Assembly: GCA_947069175.1 (NCBI GenBank)
Contig: CAMTDV010000013.1
Span: forward strand, 12,534,501 to 12,598,500
Reading direction: 5' to 3'
Length of the DNA: 64,000 bases
DNA from: Scalesia atractyloides
Lineage: Eukaryota > Streptophyta > Magnoliopsida > Asterales > Asteraceae
Shown here: positions 58,201 to 64,000 of the stretch, in pieces
Position numbering within the stretch: the stretch's first letter is position 1
Layout of the letters: every line of letters starts with the position of its first letter
Notes under the pieces: model-generated
The model's database searches: none
Told to the model about the DNA's origin: nothing
Seen by the model: the letters and a program-made list of their open reading frames with translations, nothing else
Position numbers and translations under genes: made by a program

Positions 58201-60742
58201 AAATGTCGGGTCAAATATAATACGTTTTCATTAAGCGGTATAAATTCAAGTTATTTTACGTTTTGACTCCGCTGCAACGCGTGGTACAAACACTATTTTC
58301 TTACGTGTTTATTTGCAAGTACGTTTCACTATAAATCCAAGTTGGTTTTATGTTTCGACGTAAATTTTCTCGGCAATGAGTCAGGTCAAATATAATACGT
58401 TTTCGTGCTTATTTTCATGTGCGTTTTCAGTTGGTCTACGTTTTGACGTAACTTCTGTTTGAAAACGAGTCGGGTCAAATGCTCGGAAGCACGGAAACGG
58501 CTATGAGGTGCCGTCTCCCGTCCCGGGGACTGCTAGGGGACGGAAACGGCACGGGGACGGCATGGAAACGTCCCCCAAACGTTTCCGGGTTTGTGGGCAC
58601 GGCGGCAAGACGTATCCGGGATCGTGGGGACGGAAAATTCGACGTATTTGGGACGTATCTGGGTTTGTTTTAGACTTTCAGCCAAAATTCCGGTTGGAGA
58701 TATCAGAAAATTCCGGTTGTTGTAGGCGATGTATAAAGCTGCAGGAAATGTTGTTAGGGTTTTTTTTGTTTAGGAAGGAAGAAGAGGTACAGTAGGTATG
58801 ACTTGTGGGCTGTGGGTATTTTTAATCTTAAATTGGGCCTGCTAAAAAATATCCACTTAAATAGTAAATGATAAAAAAAACCCTAAACTACATGAGTAAA
58901 TTATACTTTATTACGTTTTTGGTTTTGTGAGCTAATTTTATTCAATATTTATGTTTGCTGATCTTTCATTAGATGAACCGGAACTTGAAAGCGATTTGCT
59001 TGTTAACGTTTGATTAGATTAGGAAGATATGGGATTTTTGAGCTTTACATCAATATATAACTATCTTGGGGTTTTGTGTTACATTATCTTTGATATATAT
59101 TTATTTTTTTATATGTTTTTATTCCCGTACCCGTCCCGTCCCCGCTTCTTGAATTTTTTAGTTTTGCCGTTTCCGTGCCCGTCCCCGTACCCGTACCCCG
59201 TTCCCGTACCCGTCCCAGTGCATCATAGGTCAAATGTCGGGTCAAATATAATACGTTTTCATTAAGCGGTATAAATTCAAGTTATTTTACGTTTCGACTC
59301 CGCTGCAACGCGTGGTACAAACACTATTTTCTTACGTGTTTATTTGCAAGTACGTTTCGTTATAAATCCAAGTTGGTTTTATGTTTCGATGTAAATTTTC
59401 TCGGCAATGAGTCAGGTCAAATATAATACGTTTTCGTGCTTATTTTCATGTGCGTTTTCAGTTGGTCTACGTTTTGACGTAACTTTTGTTTGAAAACGAT
59501 TCGGGTCAAATATTTGTCGGTATAAGTTCGAGTATTAAGTTCCAACACCGTCACAACGCGTGGCGGGCCAAATACTAGTTCAAAACAATAATAATAATAA
59601 TAATAATCCAATCGATCATTTAAATATCAATTTTGAATGCATGAATACTAAATTGAGAACACTCATGTGTCAATGTTCTGCAGAGCTTGCTGCCGGAACA
59701 TGTGTTAAGAACTACGAATATATTACAAACAAAAATAACTCGAGTAAGAAATGGACCGAAGTTCCTACAGATTCACATCTGCTGCTGTATCTATTTTGTG
59801 CTTTTTTGGAACACCCAAAGTGGATGTTACATGTGGATCCTACTTGTCACGCTAGTGTACAGTCGAGCAAAAACCCTTTATTTTTAGGCTTACTTCCACC
59901 AAAAGAACGGTTTCCCGAGAAGTATTTGGCTGTGATTTCTGGTGTCCCGTCTGTGCTTCATCCCGGAACTTGTTTGCTTTCAGTTGGCAAACAAAGCCCT
60001 CCTGTTTTTGCGTTGTACTGGGATAAAAAGCCGCAGTTTTCTTTTGAGGTACGTGATAGTTTTAACAAACAACCCCTTCTCTACATATTTTTCATTGTTT
60101 TTTGAGTAAAATGCCATTTTCGATCCCTGAGGTTTTGGCCAGTTTTGCGACTTTTGTTCAGAGGTTGGTTTTTCCGCATCTAGATTCAAAAGGTTTGAAA
60201 TCTTGCCATTTTCATTTGGCTTGTTAACTCCATCCATTTTTCTTCGTAAAGTAAAGTCAGGGTTATTTCCGCCCTTTTTGTCAACTTAAAGGGCAATTCG
60301 GTATTTTTCACATTATGTTAAATGTTTTTTTACATGAAGTGAAAAACACCGAATTGGCCTTTAAGTTACAAAAAAGAAGAAAATACCCCTGACCTAACGG
60401 AGAACAACGGATGGGGTTAACGAGCCGGATGAAAATGGCAAGATTTTAACCTTTCAGACCCAAATGCGGAAAAACAAACATTTGGATGAAAGTCACAAAA
60501 CTGGCCAAACCTCAGGGACGAAAATGACATTTCACTCTTGTTTTTTAATCTTTTTTTTTCTTTTTCACATTTTAATAAAATTTTTTTTATATTATTTGCA
60601 GGGAAGAACAGCACTTTGGGACTCAGTGTTGCTTTTATGCCATAAGATTAAGACAGATTATGGTGGCATTGTTAGAGGAATGCATCTGGGATCTTCGGCG
60701 TTGGGGATTCTTCCGATTCTTCAAGAAGAAAACAGTGAGTGA
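52292..60742 (+). CDS. TMEM209-like nuclear-envelope-type membrane protein
   Basis: Seven exons: 52292-52470, 53431-53486, 53594-54467, 55124-55319, 57030-57215, 59684-60048 and 60602-60742. The protein starts MEAGGRKDSSNPVTKFAVYQ. Two hydrophobic segments follow, FLIILSLSSASAFSLISFVF and VTGLVLIGSLFALLKAIAL. Then come a Pro/Ser-rich linker and the conserved C-terminal domain, with DAFDRLGVYPQIEQWRDRIR, LLPPKERFPEKYLAVISGVP and GGIVRGMHLGSSALGILPIL. About 680 residues, as in plant homologues (Arabidopsis At1g07970, labelled cytochrome b561 N-terminal; animal TMEM209 is at the nuclear envelope). Exon 3 is shifted near 54170: ACCCCACCCCTACG needs one more C to continue into TISGFGISSPSTN and reach MSPGSQKF, so a homopolymer error is likely. 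Introns 3-6 are full of nested elements. Confidence 0.88.
52905..53245. mobile_element. Possible hAT-like MITE in TMEM209 intron 1
   Basis: The stretch AGGTTGTCAAAAGTAGTTTGG ... TTTGAGAACTATGGTTCATG has GGCG/CGCC-type subterminal words and GC content above its surroundings, like the TTGTCAAAG...CTTTGACAA families. The ends are only weakly inverted (TTGTCAAA against TTTGAGAA) and no target duplication was found. Confidence 0.35.
54480..55043. mobile_element. hAT-type MITE in TMEM209 intron 3
   Basis: 564 bp with ends GGCCTGTAAATGAACCAAAT and, in reverse complement, GGCCTCTAAACGAATCAAAC. The interior is packed with AAATGAACATAAACGAAC words in both orientations. Flanks TAAGATTG and TAAATTGC are near-matching 8-mers with one base shifted. 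It begins 12 bp after the exon 3 donor. Confidence 0.7.
55701..56577. mobile_element. hAT element with transposase remnant in TMEM209 intron 4
   Basis: 877 bp with ends CATGGTTTAAAAAGGC and, in reverse complement, CAAGGTTTAAAAAGGC. Flanking 8-mers TCCGTAAA (55693-55700) and TCCATAAA (56578-56585) match at 7 of 8. Near both ends the palindrome GAGGCTTACGCCTC and variants repeat at least five times, like subterminal transposase-binding sites. It carries the transposase piece at 55995-56324. Confidence 0.82.
55995..56324 (+). pseudogene. hAT transposase C-terminal fragment
   Basis: 110-codon open frame with MNKLVYIMYNRRLKQKFIKK, then DDEDPIVADVLSNDEWIANP and a very acidic tail NLVDEDDDLNTPNENFEDDD. 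LVYxxYNRxLKxK followed by an acidic tail is typical for the end of plant hAT transposases, after the dimerisation region. The BED finger and catalytic DDE parts are absent, so the copy is non-autonomous. The frame may start further upstream, outside the retained sequence. Confidence 0.75.
56895..56995 (-). mobile_element. SINE-like tRNA-derived head in TMEM209 intron 4
   Basis: On the minus strand ATTGGCAAAGACAAAG resembles an A box and GGGTTCAAGTCCCAC a B box, about 45 bases apart. AATAAAAGAAAT follows downstream. It ends 35 bp before exon 5. No target duplication was fixed. Confidence 0.5.
57261..57608. mobile_element. Small inverted-repeat element at the start of TMEM209 intron 5
   Basis: Arms GAGTTGTGAGAACCGCGGGA (57288-) and CGGTTCTCACAACTC (57578-) are inverted copies of about 35 bp around a 260-bp centre. 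End TGTTCAAATGAGAACC on the left. Target duplication not resolved, partly because the Helitron start overlaps. Confidence 0.55.
57931..59515. repeat. 276-bp tandem repeat, three units, inside the Helitron
   Basis: Units start CGGGTCAAATATAATACG at 57931, 58207 and 59238. Each includes AAGCGGTATAAATTCAAG, CCGCTGCAACGCGTGG (a hairpin like the Helitron 3' hairpin), TTTCTCGGCAATGAGTCAGG and GTTTGAAAACGAGTCGGG. The units are almost identical. The third is separated from the second by the hAT MITE at 58482-59228. A half unit precedes the first. Confidence 0.9.
58482..59228. mobile_element. hAT-type MITE nested between tandem units
   Basis: 747 bp with ends CTCGGAAGCACGGAAACGG and, in reverse complement, CTATGATGCACTGGGACGG. 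The subterminal sequence is GC-rich with repeated GGGGACGG / CCCGTACCCGTCCC. An 8-bp duplication GTCAAATG lies at 58474-58481 and 59229-59236. The unit 1/unit 2 junction at 58190-58210 shows the uninterrupted target GGGTCAAATGTCGGG. Confidence 0.88.
60104..60537. mobile_element. MULE-like element, family A copy 3 (TMEM209 intron 6)
   Basis: 434 bp, starting GAGTAAAATGCCATTTTCG and ending AAAATGACATTTCACTC, with the family arms (CCTGAGGTTTTGGCCAGTTT). A perfect 9-bp duplication TTGTTTTTT lies at 60095-60103 and 60538-60546. It fills most of the 553-bp intron between exons 6 and 7. Confidence 0.9.
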
Positions 60743-61351
60743 TGTTTTTCATATCATCTTGAATCAGGCTTTAATGAAGATGAGATCATCTATTGTTAAG
60801 ATTTCTAGCGACTTGACATTTGTAGCGGCTAATGGTTTTAGCGACTGTTTTGAATTGAGAAAGTGCTGACCAACTGTCTAGTGGCTAACTAGGAAAAGAC
60901 CAATTTGATCGTGTATGTGATGATCGACGTTTTCCTTATATTTCTAGTAACCATTTTGTATGTTAGGAAAATGTAATCAACATTTTAAAAGGCTACTTGT
61001 GGATAACCAAACCAAGCAAGGCATATATTTGGGCAACGAGGATCTATGCGCTGGCCCATCAGAAGCATTTAATACAGTATAAAAATATGGCATAGTCAAC
61101 AATTAATACGGCCCCAATAAGTAAAAAAATCTTTTTGTCTCGTCGTTTTTTACTTACGGGTAAACTGCCCTTATCATTCCTGTGGTTTATTCATTTGTGT
61201 CACTTTTATTCAAAAAGTTTTTTTCTTGTATTTGGGTCCTTGTGGTTCTAAAATTGTCATTTTTATCTACTTCATTAACCCTATCCATTTTTGGTGTTAA
61301 ATGGGCATTTCCTTCAAATTATAAACTCCCGCCCCCTTTTTAACTCATTAA
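60743..61351. other. TMEM209 3' side and spacer
   Basis: The 3' UTR probably covers the first 200-300 bp. Near 61140-61320 another sequence of the ATCATTCCTGTGGTTTATTC / CATTTTTATCTACTTCATTAACC type looks like a single arm of a MULE related to families A/B, with no matching second arm seen. Confidence 0.5.
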
Positions 61352-61718
61352 TGTTCGGTATTAAGCATACATGAACAATAAATGAAAGCAATATCCTAGG
61401 CACGAGATTTACGTGATTCGGTCACGGTGTGTAATCTACGTCTACGAGGGTAACTAGGGTTTATATTTTATTGAGTGATAAAGAGTTACAAGTACAAGAG
61501 ATGTATTTGTAGACTAGCTAATTAGGATTTAATCCTTTGCTAAACAAGATACTAAGCAAATTGGGCCCACTAAGGTTAGGGCCGACCAGTTCTTTCTCCT
61601 CTTTCTTTCCTAATTCTCGGCTAGCCCAAGTGGGCTGAAAGCAACAACTCCAACGATGTCCCACTTGCTGTATTCGGACCACGAACTGCATCATCTCTTC
61701 CATACTTCTCTGTAAACA
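61352..61718 (-). repeat. 3' LTR of a Ty1/copia element (minus strand)
   Basis: On the plus strand it starts TGTTCGGTATTAAGCATAC and ends near TGTAAACA at 61718. The start matches TGTTAGTTATTATGCACAC at 63982 (15 of 19), which is the inner end of the other LTR. The right border of this copy is tentative. Confidence 0.65.
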
Positions 61719-62184
61719 TCTTTTCTAGCTTTTAGCTCCCCCTAGTTACCCTACCTTCTTATCATTATTCCCTGGAAGGTTAGCTGAAGCTATGCAACTT
61801 ATCCAACACCACAACCTTGGTAAACATATCTGCTGGATTCTTAGCACTTGGAACATTTTTCAAGCTGATTGATCCTTTACTAATCAATTCTCTTACAAAA
61901 TGATATCCCTATGTGCTTCATCTTTCCATGATAAACAAGATCCTTTGCTAGCTTTACATTTTCATTATCAGAGTACAACAAGTAGTCAGCTTGCTTCTTT
62001 CCTAACTCTTCCGAAAAAGCTTTTATACTAGCTCTTTATTGGCTTCGGCTACAATCATGTATTCAACTTCTGTAGTCGATAAAGCCACACTTTTCTGAAG
62101 TCTGGACATCCAACTCACTATTATTCCTCCCATTGTAAAGAAAAATCCTGTAGTGCTTTTAAATATCTCTTAGAGACACCCAAA

Positions 62185-62418
62185 TCAACATCTGTATGTA
62201 TAACCTTTGAGAACTACATCCTTTCCTTTAAAACACAACGTCATCTTTGGTGTACCCTTCAAATAACGAAGCACCCATTTAACTGCTTTCCAGTGTTCTC
62301 TTCTCGGATTTGACATAAAGCGACTGACAACTCCAATGGCGTGTACTATGTCAGGTCTCGTGCACGCCATAGCATACATCAAACTTCCTATAATAGATGC
62401 ATAAGGAACTCTAGTCAT
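62185..62418 (-). pseudogene. Copia pol fragment, RT/RNase H junction
   Basis: Frame MTRVPYASIIGSLMYAMACT ... SRFMSNPRREHWKAVKWVLR ... LKGTPKMTLCFKG matches the segment between RT and RNase H of plant copia elements. It runs into a stop before the RNase H catalytic residues. The neighbouring sequence up to about 63180 holds RT pieces in other frames. Confidence 0.85.
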
Positions 62419-64000
62419 ATCAACCTTTTATTCTTCTTCTTCTTCTGTTCTGGGACACTCATATTTAGTAAGCTTTAGGTAACTTCCTTAAAACTGTATT
62501 TCTAGGCTTGGTCTTCTCACTATTTATACCAAATCTCTCTTAATACTTTCCCGATGTACTTCTCCAGGGATAGCGTTAAAGAACCATATTTCTTACTTTA
62601 GGTTATACTCATCCCGAGTATATGTCTGGCTAGACCTAAATCCTTCATCTCAAATTCTTTAGACATTTGTTTCTTTAACCTGCTTATTTCTTCATATTAG
62701 AACGTGCAATCAGCATATCATCAGCATAATGTAACAGTATGATATCAAAGCTGTAGAATTTCTTTAGATAACATCAATGGTCCACCTGATATCTCTTGTA
62801 CCCTTATCTCTCCATGAAGTTATCAAACTTCATGTACCACTGTCTAGGTGCCTGTTTAAGACCATATAAACTCTACTTCAATTTGTAGACCCAATTCTCT
62901 TTCCCAACAACCTTAAATCCCTCAGGTTGTGCCATATAAATGTCTTCATCTAGGTCACCATGTAGAGAGGTTGTTTTCATATCTAGTTGTTCTAGTCAAC
63001 TGTTTTGCAGCTACAATACTAAGAACCAACCTGATGGTAGTCATCTTCACCACTGCAGAGAAGATTTCAAATCAACTCCTCTCTTCTGTTAAAACCCTTT
63101 GACAACTAAAAGGGATTTGTACTGTTTAGACCCATCGTGTTCTTCCTTGACAATGAAGACCCACTTATTATTTTTTACTAAGACCTATGTCTTGTTTTTT
63201 TTATTTTATTTGAAGAGCTCATCTCGTCCTTCATTGCATGCTCCCATTGGAGATATTCTTTCATCTTGACTGCCTCAGAGTAGCTTTCTGGTTCACGATT
63301 TTCTATCAAGAGAATATAATTCACTAAAGGATTGTATTTATCAGGCAATTTACTAACTTTGGTGGATCTCATGGCCCAATTATCTGACTGGTCAGGCTGT
63401 TGCGGAGGCTGTTCTACTTCAGGCTCTTTGCTCCCATTATCAGAAACTTCTCCTGTTTCATTTTATCCACCTTCTTCAAACTCCAGTCTTGTGTCATCTT
63501 CAGAATCTGTTTTAGGTTATGTAACGGGTTCATCTTTCTGACTACCACTTCTTTCTGTACCTTTGACTTTTCCAAATTCCTGTCTTTGTACAGCTCTGCT
63601 TCATTGAATTTGGCGTGTTTGATTCTGACTACTATCCTGCTTCCAAATCCCAAAGCCCGTAGCCCATATAATCAGACCCATATCCAACGAGCGTGTGCTT
63701 CTTTGCTTTGTCATCTAACTTGTCAGCATTAGGATTAATATCATAAGTGCTACACCCCAAGATTCTCAGGTGATCATTGACGGCGGCTGAAGGCTGGGTC
63801 TGTCGGTTGAAACCCTAGCGGCAACTCGGGTTGTAGCGACTGGTGTGAGTGGCGGCTAGGTGGTGGTTGTTACGATGGAATAGGGTACGACGGTAGAAGG
63901 GTGGCGGGTGAAGGTTTGCGGCTAGAAGATGAAGTCGACTGGTGTGTGTTGTCTGATAAGAGCCCGAGTACTAATACCAGTTGTTAGTTATTATGCACAC

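Larger units (their letters stand above)
57604..59578 (+). mobile_element. Non-autonomous Helitron in TMEM209 intron 5
   Basis: The 3' end ACACCGTCACAACGCGTGGC ... ACTAG|T has the required hairpin (CCGTCA against TGGCGG, one G:T) at 59548-59566, about 9 bases before CTAG at 59575-59578, followed by T. The left end is TCCCTGTCTGTGTGTATAT at 57604 or TCTGTGTG at 57611, after an A or T. It includes the AAAAGAGGGTATTTTAGGAA phrase seen at many plant Helitron 5' ends. No Rep/helicase. It contains 276-bp tandem units and a nested hAT MITE. Confidence 0.7.
61352..64000 (-). mobile_element. Degenerate Ty1/copia retrotransposon, partial
   Basis: On the minus strand the order is LTR start beyond the edge (63982-64000), primer-site-like ACTGGTATTAGTACTCGGG (63963-63981), integrase tail, RT, RNase H region, 3' LTR. 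Recognised pieces are YDINPNADKLDDKAKKHTLV and GYGLWDLE (about 63660-63760); MKEYLQWEHAMKDEMSS (about 63240) before RT; KNNKWVFIVKEEHDGSKQYKS (about 63110-63175); and RVPYASIIGSLMYAMACTRP with NPRREHWKAVKWVLRYLKGT (62250-62415). Stops and frameshifts break pol throughout. The distance from integrase to LTR is shorter than in an intact element, so large deletions, including most of gag and integrase, are likely. Confidence 0.85.

Noticed and set aside
1..64000. CRISPR arrays, operons, bacterial-type features
   Set aside because: The sequence is clearly plant nuclear; the repeats lack regular spacer structure and no bacterial genes are present.

Overview
The window is plant nuclear DNA: spliced genes with GT-AG introns, AT-rich intergenic space, and dense transposable elements. 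The genes are eudicot types. The BAHD copy is of the anthocyanin malonyltransferase kind, and the MULE-like inverted-repeat families look, from memory, like ones common in composites, so I would guess Asteraceae (moderate confidence).

Layout. 1-7.2 kb: a coding-poor LTR retrotransposon (1051-7056, target duplication AAAACC) interrupting an exon-like reading frame. 8.0-16.0 kb: an eight-exon ARMC8/GID5-like armadillo gene with transposons in several introns. 18.5-21.9 kb: an NF-YA transcription factor gene of the NF-YA1/9 type. 22.4-23.3 kb: a Pack-MULE carrying a piece of an RD19-like cysteine protease. 25.9-28.6 kb: a PDIL5-1-like thioredoxin-fold gene whose first intron is a degenerate tandem repeat. 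31.2-32.6 kb: a frame-broken BAHD acyltransferase. 32.6-40.3 kb: repeats and a 1.6-kb MULE with a Tourist-like MITE inside it. 40.3-43.1 kb: an intact EF-1alpha gene with its promoter and leader intron. 43.7-50.7 kb: fragments of LTR retrotransposons around a probable 4.35-kb solo LTR. 52.2-60.7 kb: a seven-exon TMEM209-like gene with nested elements (hAT, Helitron, MULE) in its introns. 61.4 kb to the end: a degenerate Ty1/copia element on the minus strand, cut by the window edge.

The genes are housekeeping or regulatory and do not form a pathway: protein turnover (ARMC8), transcription (NF-YA), ER redox folding (PDIL5-1), translation (EF-1alpha) and a nuclear-envelope-type membrane protein (TMEM209). 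Three of them, PDIL5-1, EF-1alpha and TMEM209, are as I remember also close neighbours near At1g07920-At1g07970 in Arabidopsis, so this looks like an ancient gene block inflated by transposons. Several otherwise conserved genes carry single-base indels in short homopolymers; these may be sequencing errors rather than true pseudogenisation.
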